Assembly (NCBI GenBank): GCA_036768485.1
Contig: JAVLUZ010000713.1
Coordinates: 124,001 to 188,000 of the forward strand
Origin: Mermis nigrescens
Taxonomy: Eukaryota > Nematoda > Enoplea > Mermithida > Mermithidae
Length of the DNA stretch: 64,000 nucleotides
Direction: 5' to 3'
Shown: piece after piece, positions 44,641 to 56,089 of the stretch
How positions within the stretch are numbered: position 1 is the first letter of the stretch
Layout: each line of letters starts with the position of its first letter
Notes under the pieces: model-generated
What the model was told of the DNA's origin: nothing
Databases searched by the model: none
The model's input: only the letters and a program-made list of their open reading frames with translations
Translations under genes and position numbers: made by a program

Positions 44641-45257
44641 GTCTGTAATCAGAAATTTTATTGATTACATAATTCTGATGACCTCCAAAGGTGAAAAGGA
44701 TTTCGTTGGATGCGCCTTCTATCACTCATAAATCAGAATTTAAAGTTTAAAGAAGTTTGATTAAATATGAGCGTGGGGTTTTACATCCTCTGAATCTAAG
44801 TGCCCGAGAATTTATATACCCCAGAATTGAATTCTTGGTGCCATTTTTGGCAATTTCTCTCCGTCTGACTTCGCCCTGAATTTGGCTGCTACCCATGTAT
44901 GACTCTGCTGTTTTTCTTTAACTCTTTGCCTAAAAAATTTGTAGGATGAGGATTTATTCTGTTTCATCGAAATACTGTATAATTTTTTGGACTAAATGTA
45001 TTACACGTCAATAAAAATTTTCATCTATCTGCCGATTACTCGGTCCAGAAATATGCTATTCTCGGAGTTTGATCAGTTTAACTTACTTCGTGTACTATTG
45101 TTTCAAATAATTGTGAACCTGCTTTCTCTTATTTGTTCTGACGGTGTGTATTGACTTTACAATAGTTGTTGGCTCTATGTTTATTTCTATTTTTTACTAA
45201 TTGCACTTTTGGCTGGAATATGTCTGATAATAAAGCGCATATAGGACTTCACTGCAG

Positions 45258-45492
45258 TGTCTATAGTCTGTTTTATTTAACTTTGAGGCTTTTCTTTTGA
45301 ATTTTATCCGCATGAATTATGCTACAAAAGTGGTTTAAACTTTTAGTGCAATAATGCGCTTTTGCAAGAGCAAGCGTCTCACCATAACTCGATATACTGT
45401 AGAATATCACAAGCATACTGACAATGTAAACCACGTTTGCACGCACTTTAAATTTTTTTAAAACCCTAAAGTTAAATGAAACGGACTGTAGA
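45258..45492. mobile_element. MITE with TATAGTCTGTTTTATTTAAC ends
   Basis: The left end CTATAGTCTGTTTTATTTAA CTTTGAGG at 45259 pairs with the right end CCCTAAAGTTAAATGAAACG GACTGTAG ending at 45492. Length is about 235 bp, without coding. Related ends are at 24790-24850 and 30340-30518. Confidence 0.75.
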
Positions 45493-45935
45493 AACTTATT
45501 CATCTAGCTTAGATTTTTTATTTACTTGATCATCGTAAATTTTGATGAGCTGCTGTTCAGGGTGGCGCGCGTATCTATTGCATCCATTCTTTGTTCTGCT
45601 ATAGCTAAATCAATTTTGTTTCAAATAACATTACTTTATCAGTTCTTAAACAAACATAAAAGTTCTGTCTTGCAGAGTTTTTCAGTGTCAAATTGTGTAT
45701 TTCGGGAGAAATGTGCTTTTAAGCAATCCTCTCTTTCGAAATTTAAATGAACGAAGCAATTTTTAGACAGGACTTTTCGGCGGATTCAGGCTGCAACTTC
45801 AATGAAGGCGTTGATGATGTAATTTTTTAATTCCTGAATGTTTAGTGGAAAGTAAAGTGTACATTTAAGATTGAATAAATCCACAAAGAAAAATCGCTTA
45901 GCGTTAAGTCAGGTGAATGATGCAGCGTGTCATGA

Positions 45936-46200
45936 ACACACCTGGGCATGAGTGGGAGGGTTTAGGATATGCATCTCCTGAGGGCCGAATACTACTCCCC
46001 AAAAACCAAAATACCCCCAAAGTCAATTTTCGGAATTTTTTTTGTTTTTTTTCGCAATTTTTTTATGATAATTGATAGTGCTGAAGAACGTTTAAAAATT
46101 ATTTTTACGCCAAACCACTTTTTTTGAGACCATTTTTTTGACACATAGAAAAATTTTACACCCCTCACAAGAATTTGTGTGTTGCCTACCTATGGTCATG
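45936..46200 (-). repeat. Family B copy (minus)
   Basis: ACCTGGGCATGAGTGGGAGG, CAAAATACCCCCAAAGTCAA, ATTTTTACGCCAAACCACTT and TGTGTGTTGCCTACCTATGG correspond to the reversed family B order. Confidence 0.65.
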
Positions 46201-47149
46201 GATCGCTTTACAAACTTTGACCTCCTAGTTTTCTTAACTTGACGCATGATTTTTTCCTTTGTAATTTATGAAAGCCAATGTGTACAAGATGCAACCTTCG
46301 AATATTCGAAAATTGGGAAGGCACTTTATTTTTGTTTCTAAATGTTAAATATCTGACGAATTGTTTTTCTCAGTTGCAGCGAGCATTATATAGAATATCC
46401 CAAAATGATTGCATTCACACAAAAGCGTAATACTCCTAAAGCATTAATTTTGACTATATAAACTTCGAATAATGAAAATTGTATGGCATCTTTATAACCT
46501 AGTAAAATTTTGCGTTGATCTTAATAAAAACTATTGTAGCTATGGAGAAAGAAATATGGAATAGATACGTGCGTCACATAGATCAAAAGCTTAGCTGGTC
46601 GAAAATTTCCGATCCTACGGATAATTTTTTGAATTGTCCCGAAACGAAAAGCTGATAGTTTCCTGAATACATAAGTCGCATTTTCCTTTTTCATACTTCA
46701 AGCATGGCTTTTTGAATTCGACGAAGATTTTTCCCGAAGTAAAAAGACTTTTCAGGACTGTCTTCGTACATGTACAAAGATTTTTGGGAAAACAAAAATT
46801 CTGAAAAAGGCGTGAAAACTCAAAAAAATTTTAAATGAGTAATTGTTTGACCTATATATCTTTAAAACGGCAGAACTTGCATTAAAAATAAAAAATGTCA
46901 AATTTTTCGGAACTTCGCGCCGTCTTGAGACAATTTTCAGTAATTTTTAGCGTCAGAAATAAGAAATTAGATAAAATACACTACCAGAGGTCGAAATACC
47001 CTGTTTTACAACACTATAATTGCTACTGTACCATATTATAGTACACAAAAATTTGCATGTACAAAATGTACAACGACTTTTGGGGACCATCTTTCTACAT
47101 GTACAAACGGACCTTGTACAATAAGAAACACTGCTTCACCCCCAACATA

Positions 47150-48880
47150 AGCCCCACCTCACAGCTATAACGGGACATATCTGAAAGGTGTGGTTTGATT
47201 AGAAGATATATAATAAAAATCTCGATGAACCCTTTTTTTGTTTACCCTCGATACTGACTGCGTGGATGAACCTGTAAAGTTTTGGCGTAACATTGTAACA
47301 TATAGCAAATTTTGGTGGTATTTTCTGCAGTGCGTACACAATTCTCCGCGGACGCCATATACAATTTAATAGTATATAATTGTAGAAAATAGAATTTATA
47401 GATAGGTTTTTTTTTGATTTTTGAATTTTGCTAATCTTAACTAGGAGTGTAAAGAGTATGAAAAGCTGGGGTGAAAACACATTTTAGTCGAATTTTCGTT
47501 TAGTCTTTGTCTGCCAACAACTCCGATAATGAGTTTCAAGATTTTTTCTGAAAGAAATGTGCTACAGCTTATGGGATACTTTCTGCTTACCAGCAAATTT
47601 TTCAACACTCAGTACGGAGTGAGGTCTAGGGGTTCAAACTTTACACTAAAATGGATGATGTGAAAAACAGATTTTCTCTAAGATTTCTATGCTAACGTTT
47701 CCGCTTTTGAGTCGGGATAGATTAAGTAAAATATTAATAAAGTACCTTCTATGGTCTACACGTTGCAGTACGCTGCCTTTAAAAAAGCAATATTGAGTCA
47801 TTTGTGGTGGTGTAATTGGCAATCATGTGTGTAAAATGGGCGAAAAACGGTTCTTTCCCTATTTTAATTGGTAAATATCTCAAATATTTTGCGGAACAGA
47901 AGTTTTCCACATACAATCGTTATACGATTCAAAGGTTACAAACTAGCTTAAAGTGAATATCTAAAAACTTAATAGGGAGTATGTGGGTGCAGATTTTTAA
48001 AGTTTACAATGTAGGGGCTGGTGGAAAAATAAATTTTTGTCCATTTTGTTGTTCGCCATTTTCTCAGTTTTGAAGTCGGGATAGGTCAAATAAAATAAAA
48101 AAAGGTTTTCCTAACGGGTACATATCACATTAAATTGCTTTTATTTACATTCATATTCAGCTTTTTCAGAGGTGTGTCCGTGTTTCTGTCTTGTTTTTTT
48201 AACCAACTTTTCAGTTTTTGAGTCTAGACACGATCGCAGGTCTACAAATATACCAGGAATCAAAAGTGATAAGCCAGATAGGCGCCTTCGTTCACACTCA
48301 ACAGTGGTGTAAAGTGGTTAACGTCAAATATTCATTTGCCTTAAGGCTATTGTGAAGTTTTAATTTTATAACAAATATTGACCGTAAAATTAGAGTATTA
48401 TCATAATTACAAATCTGACTAAAATCTTTACACTCTGTGGTTGCGTAAAATTTACTCTATAAATTAATTTTAGTTCTAGAACCTTGCGGATGCTTAATTT
48501 TGTTCAAAATTTTCTACGTAAGATCAGAATTACGAAGCAGAATTACTGTTAGTTCTCTCTACACCCAGTAGTTGAGTAAAGTTTGCAGTATTCATTTATT
48601 GCTAACGTGTAGTTTACATTGCAAGTTTATTTTACTTCAAGACCTGTGCAAAGCATAGATAATTTTCAAATATGTTCCATAAGGTCAGGAGTACGAATCT
48701 GACAATATGTTTTCTCTTCACATTAGCTAAGTTAAGTTTACACCGAAAATTTAATTTTAATTTCAGAGCCATGCAGAACTTTAATATTTTTGAAAATTTT
48801 CCATGTAAAGTCATCGTCACAACCTACGCAATTTTGCTATTTATCAAGTCTTATACAAATATGAATGTTCTTTGATTAAC
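47150..48880. repeat. Diverged tandem family with GTGTAAA/TTTACAC motifs (part 1)
   Basis: Segments here recur in order on the right side of the window. CTATAACGGGACATATCTGA at 47167 pairs with 59450, and the 48420-48620 block (ACTCTGTGGTTGCGTAAAAT, GAACCTTGCGGATGCTTAAT, AGTAGTTGAGTAAAGTTTGC) pairs with 62425-62590. In the best-preserved part the unit is about 130-140 bp. The frames within have no domain. Confidence 0.65.
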
Positions 48881-49919
48881 AATTGAATTATAGAAGCGAC
48901 ACTTTTTCGATTGTGGAAAGCCATTATTTTCGTGACTCATCCTGATTTCATGCCTATTTAAACTAGAACGTTTCTTTACAATGCATGCAGTTAATACATA
49001 ATTATTATTGCTGAGATTTTATAAGGCGGTTTTTTGTTCATTTTGGCTTAATGCCCGCGTTTGTCCGTGCTTGGCGCGATCGGTTTTGGCCTGTGGTAGG
49101 ACCCGTTTGTCGAAGTGTGTTTGCGACGTGCTGCTTTCGCTCCTTAGTTTGTTAACACACATCTTTTTCACTATAAACGGCGAAATTAGCATTTGAAGGC
49201 TTGCTTTACTTGAGTTAACCCTTAATTAACACCCGTCCCATTTTTCTCCACAAAGTTTGCCGCAAAATAAGTCAAGAACGATGGAATCTTATAAAGCGTG
49301 CGAGTGTTCATTCGAAAGCATTGTCCAAGATCTGCAAGTTTATGTGCATTTTCTTTTAATGTTAGTAGTGTGAAATTTGAAATATACTGTATTGAAATAA
49401 CCTCACTTTTTGTCCGCCGCATTAGTCGTCCCGGGTTCCACAATTTTTTGTTTTCCTGGTCAGGAATTTTTACGAGCTGTGGAGCTCATTCAGGGCTTTG
49501 TAACGGTATCTCAATAATTAAAATGCGGCTAATACCCTTTGAGAAATTTAAATCGAAAAATAAAGTCCCATTTTGTGGACGAGCGCTCATAAGTGACAGC
49601 ATGAAAAAGTGACTCTGTTTTTCTCTTGATGATACCTAGTATTATGTCTTCATGACCTTTATTACCTTCAGAAACTGCTCAAATTCTCTCTTAGAATTGT
49701 ACGTACTCCCAAAAATGGGAAATAGCACTTATTAACGACCGTCCCAAAAATGGGACTTTTTTTCTCACAAGTCCTACTGTAGCTAGAGTCACGAAAAAAA
49801 TCAGGAGACTTTTTGAAGGATGGGGAATTTGAATATGAATGAGATTTTGAATGAACTACCCTACACAAAGTGCCCTCAATAAAGGGTTAAACAATAATAC
49901 AACATGATTATATGCATTT

Positions 49920-50340
49920 TAGAATGAGCAATGAAAGTGCTTTCAGCAGTGTGTAGTTTAAGCTCAGATGCTACAGTAATGAGCTAACTGTAAGCCTTAA
50001 AACACAAATTGGTTGATGATCACTCAGAAAAGTATTTCATACCTTTTAGGTTTGTTGAGCGAATCTCGGGAAATGCAGCTCTTTGAGAAATAGTGTTTGA
50101 AACAGAAAATTTTGAGGCGTAACTATTTTGCGAAAAAAATCGAAATTTTTTATCAGTGTAGCCTGTCACCTAAACAAAACAGCGAAATTTTTCTCACGCT
50201 CCTATTTTTACTGTATTGAACTTAGAAAGCTCAATAGTAACAAAATAGTAATGTCTTTAGATGGACATTTATCATGCAATAAACGCGGTTAAACAAGATT
50301 CGTTCGCTTCTGGTTTGCTCTATTCAAATTTGTGTCATGG
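49920..50340. repeat. Interspersed repeat, inverted copy of 2890-3320
   Basis: AAAGTGCTTTCAGCAGTGTG, CAGATGCTACAGTAATGAGC, GTAGCCTGTCACC and TTCGTTCGCTTCTGGTTTGC in reverse order relative to the first copy. Confidence 0.6.
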
Positions 50341-50729
50341 GGCAGCCATATTGGAAAAACAATACTTCAAGCTGCAGCTTTCTGACTACTTTACTCAATG
50401 CAACAATCAAGCGCATTTTGTTTGATTTGCATAAGTAGAAAAAAAGTAAAACATTTTAGTTATTTGAGTCTCAAGAATTTTGAAACAGACTATGGCAGAA
50501 AGTATTGTAAACTGAATATAATAATTTGAGTAAAATGAATCGAATAATTCAAAGGAACCTATACGCAAATTTTTTATAATAAGACAGCAATTTTTAGAAC
50601 CTGTGTTTATATTTCTACTGGTACCTACATACATATGTTTAATCTTATTTAGGAATCCTCCAAATCTGTAGCCTTGGCCGGAAGTAAGCTATTGTTTAAT
50701 TTATAGCCTTGATCAAAGTAATAAAGTGA

Positions 50730-51500
50730 TCGGAAAAGGTAAAATCCGGAACTGGGACCGGAACCACACTCAGGAAAAATGGGTAAAATCCAGAGCCGGA
50801 ATTGGACTCAGGACAAATGGGTAAAATCCGGACAATCAATTAGGATAATGGAAAGTTCAGGACAATGTATTAGATATGTAGGGTTGGACTGGCCGGGGCC
50901 GGACAAACTGGGTAAAATCCGGCCAATCAATCAAGACAATGACAAAAACAGGACAACGTATAAGATATGTAGGATCGGACTGGCGAGACGGGACAAAATG
51001 GGTAAAATTCGGGCAATCATTCGGACAAGGACAAAATCAGTACAACGGGAGTGTGGTAGTTCCAATTGTAAACCCCAACAGGTCCCCCTTTGGGCACTCT
51101 TGCCAAGTTCCGGAACTACCCTAATCCCATTGTACTGATTTCGTCATTGTCCTGATTGATTGTCCGGATTTCACCAATTTGTCCTATCCCGGCCAATCTG
51201 ACCCTACATATCTAATATATTGTCCTGATTTTGTCAATGTCCAGATCGATTGTCCGGATTTCACCCAGTTTGTCCCGTCCCGGCCACTCCGACCCTACAT
51301 ATCTAAAACATTTTCCTGATTTTGTCATTGTCTTGATTGATTGTCCGGATTTTACCCACTTTGTCCGGTCGCGGCCAGTCCGACCCTACATATCTAAAAC
51401 ATTGTCCCGAACTTTTCATTGTCCTGATTGATTGCCCGGATTTTACCCATTTGTCATGAGTCTGGTTCCGGTTCCGGATCTTCCCCACACCCTTAATCAA
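50730..51500. mobile_element. Foldback element with GGACAATG-type tandem arms
   Basis: The left arm (50745-51040) repeats a unit of about 100 bp: GGGTAAAATCCGGACAATCA, a run of GGACAATGACAAAATCAGGA type, TAGATATGTAGGGTCGGACT and GGCCGG. The right arm (51125-51485) is the reverse complement (TTGTCCTGATTGATTGTCCG, CGACCCTACATATCTAA). The outer edges CCGGAACTGGGACCGGAACC and its counterpart GGTTCCGGTTCCGGATC pair. A central 80 bp with GTAGTTCC and GGAACTAC separates the arms. The open frames across it come from the repeat. Confidence 0.85.
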
Positions 51501-52670
51501 CTTCTCTTTTTGTCTTTAATAGCCTTGCATTTTCTGATCCTGGGTAGAAATGCTTTATCTCAGGCTTCCTGTTAAAACACCTACTGTATATTTAAAACCA
51601 AAAAATAATCTTCCTAGGCTTGCGTTTGCTCTACAATTTAAATAAATTATTGTCATGTATTTTAAATTAACGCGCTCACCAAAATCAGCAATGTCAGCTA
51701 AAAAAGCTTTGTGATGAGTCATTCCATTTTGCTCAATTAATCAAAGTTTTCTGCTTCAATTTGATGATAGTAGGACAATAAAAAGGCAATAGTGAACTGT
51801 GCAAAAGCAAATTAAAATTTGTCCACATTCTGAGCAAGCAAATGCAGAAGGTTGAGTTCCTGCACGCACTTTTGTTTACATAAAGAGCATTTTTAAGCTG
51901 ACAATTTGGCTTATTGCGAGTTCGCCCTCATTCATTATAGCCGCCTTTAGCACCAACCACTTTAGTAATTTTCAGTAGTCACTTAGGGTCTAATAAACCC
52001 GAGGACAGAAGGATAAAAAATAATATTTGATATAATATAACATATTTGACATTGTCGATAAAGTATGTTATGGTTCCTGTATTTCAAAAAAAATCCATCA
52101 ATTTTGTTTAGATTTTGCAGTAAGGTCAGCCGGGTAATGCTCAGAGACTTCTAAAGTTTAAATGAAAGTTATTTGCTGTGATTTGAGGTATTAAGAAAAA
52201 TGCAATTGTTCAAAAGCGCTTTTTCTACGGTTTCTGTCACTTTACACTGTGGTGCAAACTCGTTTTCGACAGTTGAAAGCGCATTAAAAATTGGTCTAAG
52301 GTGGCATAAAAATTTGCCCTGCCGTTGTATCAGCCGTTAGACTTTCAATAATAATGCGTCGTTTTCGGGTTTCAGAAGACCGATAAAGCGACTGATCAAA
52401 ACTTCGGAATTGGACCCCAAAATACCCATTTGATCAAAATATGAGGATAACTCTATTATTTAATAAAAATTTCTTTATGAACACACACATAATAAGCAGC
52501 ATAAAATTAATATTATATATTCCATAAATTAGTAAGTAAAATTTTTGTAAAGGTGTTCGCTGAAACATCAGAAATATAAAGCTGGCTTTGAATTTCCTTT
52601 ATAGTCACTAATTTTGTTATGTTTATACCAAAAATAGCTTTACTTCACGCTATTAGGAAGGTTATTTTTA
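51500..52670. other. Unassigned stretch
   Basis: AT-rich DNA with no recognised gene, RNA or repeat family. Confidence 0.35.
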
Positions 52671-52683
52671 TAAAGTGTTGTTA

Positions 52684-52915
52684 GCATAGGTAGGCAGCAC
52701 AAAAGTTTGGGACAGGTGTGCAGGATTTTTCGAAGGTCCAAAAACGGCCCTAAAAATGGTGGTATGGTGAGAAAAACACCATTTTTTAACGTTTCACATC
52801 GAGCGCTATCCATTAGGATCAAAATTTGCAAAAAAACTTAAAAAATTCTAAAAATTGAATGCTGGGTGGAGATTTTGATTTCTCGTCGGTGCATACCCCG
52901 AACCCCCCGCCCTAA
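52684..52915 (+). repeat. Family B copy
   Basis: CATAGGTAGGCAGCACAAAA, GTGTGCAGGATTTTTCGAAG, AATGGTGGTATGGTGAGAAA, CGAGCGCTATCCATTAGGAT and CCCCGAACCCCCCGCCC give one of the clearest copies of the family. Confidence 0.75.
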
Positions 52916-53053
52916 ATTAAGATTGTTAGTAACACTGAAAATACAAATATTTTAAATTAGACGATTCAGACAATTGAAAAATTGACTGCTACCATTATTT
53001 CAGCGCGTTTTGTATGCACTCACTGATCTATTTATATCTTGCTCATCAAAAGT

Positions 53054-53860
53054 ACGGTACTAACAAAGAAAAATGCTACAGTTTAATAAAAATGGCGAAT
53101 ACACTTCAAATGGCGAATTATTTAAGATAAAAAAGGGAAGGAACTAAGAAAAAGCTACCTTTGCATGCAAAGTCCTACAAATCAGCTACAATCTTACAAC
53201 TGGAAGAAATGCGAAAATCAGATATTCAGTATCCTTTAGCAAAGGTCTTTTCAAAACATTTTGAAGTGGTTTGCGCAACAGTTTACAAAGAAATGTAATA
53301 TGTGGATAATCTACTTACTGCTTATGAATATCACATTTTTATGATAATATGAAACCAATGCTTCATTGGTTTGACGAATTATGACTTTGCCTCATTTGTT
53401 TTATTATAGCCCTAGTTACACATAATGGTAACATGACAATGTAAATGTTTTGATGCTAGCATCACTTTATATTCTATGCAAATTTGGATTCTATCATTTG
53501 GTGCTGTTGCCTTGTTTAATGCATAATTTGTATTGTCTTGCTCAGTATACATACCTTTGTATACATTTTGATGCTGGATAGTTTTCGAGCCTTTTTATGG
53601 CCTTGCCGCTGTTGAACGCCTCTGCTGAAACGTTTATCCGAAATTCTAAACAAACCTGAGGTTAGTAAATGGAATCATTAGTTGCTTTCGAAATTCATTC
53701 AGAACGATAATTGCTATTACAGATTAAACCCTCTAATTTATATTTTCCATTTGCAGGCCAAAGGATATATTTAGAGTTTTGCACTGCTTCAACTGCTTAG
53801 CAGATTCTTGGGACTTCGAATGCAAAGGTGAACTTTTCTAGGTCACTTCCTTTTAAATCC
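53054..53860. mobile_element. Family A inverted-repeat element, diverged copy
   Basis: The left arm GTACTAACAAAGAAAAATGC, AAGGGAAGGAACTAAGAAAA and ATCAGATATTCAGTATC pairs loosely with the right arm (CCAAAGGATATATTTAGAGT, TTTTCTAGGTCACTTCCTTT TAAATCCCTA at 53756-53866). It directly abuts the family E repeat that begins at about 53864. Confidence 0.5.
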
Positions 53861-53863
53861 CTA

Positions 53864-54985
53864 CTAGCTGAGCTGCCCGGCATTGCCCGGCCTGAACTTA
53901 GGCCTGATGGCTATATGGAGAATTGATATGTCTCTTGTATTTTTTATTTTTCAAGACTTTTGATGTTTTTGGGATATTTCTAAAAAAATTGTTTGTATAA
54001 ACCATATTTTTTATATTTTTTCAAATGCTTTAACACTCTTGTTAACCATTTTTTTTTGATCAAATCCATATTTTTGATGTTACAGAATGGTTTTGAAAAT
54101 TGTTTAGCCATAATCATATTTCTGATGTTCTGGGATGTTCTATATATTTTTTTGATCAAACCCATGTTTTTGATGTTTTGGGATATTTTGGAAAATTTTT
54201 TGTGTCAAATTATATTTTTGATGTTTTAGGATGTTTTAGAAAATTTTTTGGTCCAACCATATTTTTGATATTTTAAAAATTTTTTGTTTGTTGTAGCAAA
54301 GGGTGTCATATATCACGTGATATCTCATATCACTCATATGTTATAGCAGATTGTATCTCCTATCTTATATCACTGCATGTTATGGCACAGACAGGGTATC
54401 TATATTACACCTATCTTATAGCATTGCCTATCTCGTAGCACAGGGTATCTTATATCACATCCTATCTTATAGCATTGCCTATCTTGTAGCTCTAGGTATC
54501 TTATGTCGCTTCCTATCTTATAGCATTGCTCTATCTTGTCGCACGGGTATCTTTTACCACGTCCTATCTTATAGCATTACCTATCTTGTAGCACAGGTGT
54601 CTTTTATCACGTCCTATCTTATAGCATTGCCTATCCTGTAACACAGGGTATCTATCACGTCCGATAGTATAGCATTGCCTATCTTGTAGGACACGGTATC
54701 TTATTTCATGTCCTATCTTATAGCATTGCCCATCTTGTAGCACTACATAGGTTATATTGCGTCCGATCCAATGTAATAACGTATGCAGCGGCCAAAATAC
54801 CATAACCCAAAAATAATGTAAACCGAGTTTTGTTCCATTTTTGAAATTCAGCGAAAAATCGACCATGTCCCAAAAAATGCAATGCTTAAGCGTAGGGCTG
54901 CCTCCTGCTTCGCCCTGTATAGGGTGACTGGTGGGGTTGGTCTGATTTTAATGTCGCATGTGCTATGGATCCTTCCCTGGTAGAC
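53864..54985 (+). repeat. Family E repeat, long copy with two internal arrays
   Basis: The head is CTAGCTGAGCTGCCCGGCAT at 53866. The first array (53990-54290) has CATATTTTTGATGTTTTGGG-type units of about 60 bp. The second array (54400-54760) has CCTATCTTATAGCATTGCCT ATCTTGTAGCACAGGGTATC units of about 51-60 bp. The tail TGCTTAAGCGTAGGGCTGCC TCCTGCTTCGCCC runs into a (TA)n tract and lacks the CCGGACATACAAA end. Confidence 0.7.
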
Positions 54986-54987
54986 TG

Positions 54988-55007
54988 AATATATATATAT
55001 ATCTATA

Positions 55008-55078
<71 letters not shown>
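54988..55078. repeat. (TA)n microsatellite
   Basis: About 90 bp of nearly pure TA. Alternating Ile-Tyr frames across it on both strands are artefacts. Confidence 0.95.
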
Positions 55079-55938
55079 CAAAGAAAAATGCTCCGATTGA
55101 AAAAAAGAAAAAAAAAAAAACAAAAAAAACAAAACAAAAAAGGGGAATATACTTGGGATTGTGAATTATCAAGGATGTAAAAGGAGGGGACTAGGAAAAA
55201 TCTCCCTATGTTATATGCCAAAAATCGCAAAATATGTTAAAAATCAGACTTTCTCTAAAGAATGCAAAAAATCGAAGTATATTCTGCGGTCTCTGAAAAA
55301 ACGTATTATTTTAAAATAATTTTCTCTGATTGACATAATATCTTAAAATCTTAAAAGCATATTACGTAATGAATCTTTTTGCAGACTTCGTTCAACTTTG
55401 AGTTGCTTAATAATGTGACTGAAAGTGAAATGCTGTTAACAAATCATAATTAAGTTGTTCGTATTTCATTATTACTAAGCATGTCAATTTGCAGATACAG
55501 CCATTCTTAGTGTCAAAGTGCAAGCAATATTCAAATTACCAAAAAAATTGATTGAAAAAAGCAGTGAATTAGCAATGCAGTAGCTACGCGAATTGAATGT
55601 AATAATACATATCGATGCATTCAAGACAATCGATGATATTATGTTGGTTCAAAGCAGTAGGAAACACGGAAGCTGACGTGCAACAGACCTTATGTAGATA
55701 CTCTTTTACACATGTGTACATCAATTGTTTACTAAACTTTTACATTTTTCAAAGGCCGCAGAATATACTTCGATTTTTGCATTGTTTAGAGAAAGTCTGA
55801 TTTTTAACATATTTTGCGATTTTTGGCATATAACATGGGGAGATTTTTCCTAGTCCCCTCCTTTTACATCCTCGATAATTCACAATCCCAAGTATATTCC
55901 CTTTTTTGTTCCATCGGAGCATTTTTCTTTGCTAGTAC
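55077..55938. mobile_element. Family A inverted-repeat element, best copy (about 860 bp)
   Basis: The left arm (55078-55295) contains AGCAAAGAAAAATGCTCCGA, GGGAATATACTTGGGATTGT GAATTATCAAGGATGTAAAA and CAGACTTTCTCTAAAGAATG. The right arm (55740-55938) is its reverse complement, ending GCATTTTTCTTTGCTAGTAC. The left arm has an added A-rich tract (55100-55140). The interior (55560-55700) shares sequence with the interior of the 62868 element. No transposase was recognised, so it is probably non-autonomous. Confidence 0.8.
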
Positions 55939-56089
55939 CTCACTTTTAATTAGCAAGATTTGGAAATACAATACTAGATTTCATTTACTGTGCGGCTCTT
56001 CTAATAATTGAATGGTTTAAACTTTACAAAGCTACTAGTTGTAGAAGAAACAAACATTCTGATTAGTAATTCTTATGTTACGTAGAACA

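Noticed and set aside
50779..51500. 119-codon ORF and overlapping frames
   Set aside because: They lie in the GGACAATG-type foldback arms; no protein family and both strands equally open.
54351..54641. 96-codon ORF with repeated LSYSIAYLVAQGI
   Set aside because: It is a translation of the 51-60 bp internal array of the family E repeat.
54848..55230. Long Ile-Tyr repeat ORFs on both strands
   Set aside because: They are translations of a (TA)n microsatellite and the adjoining A-rich tract; not genes. The same applies to 58288-58565.
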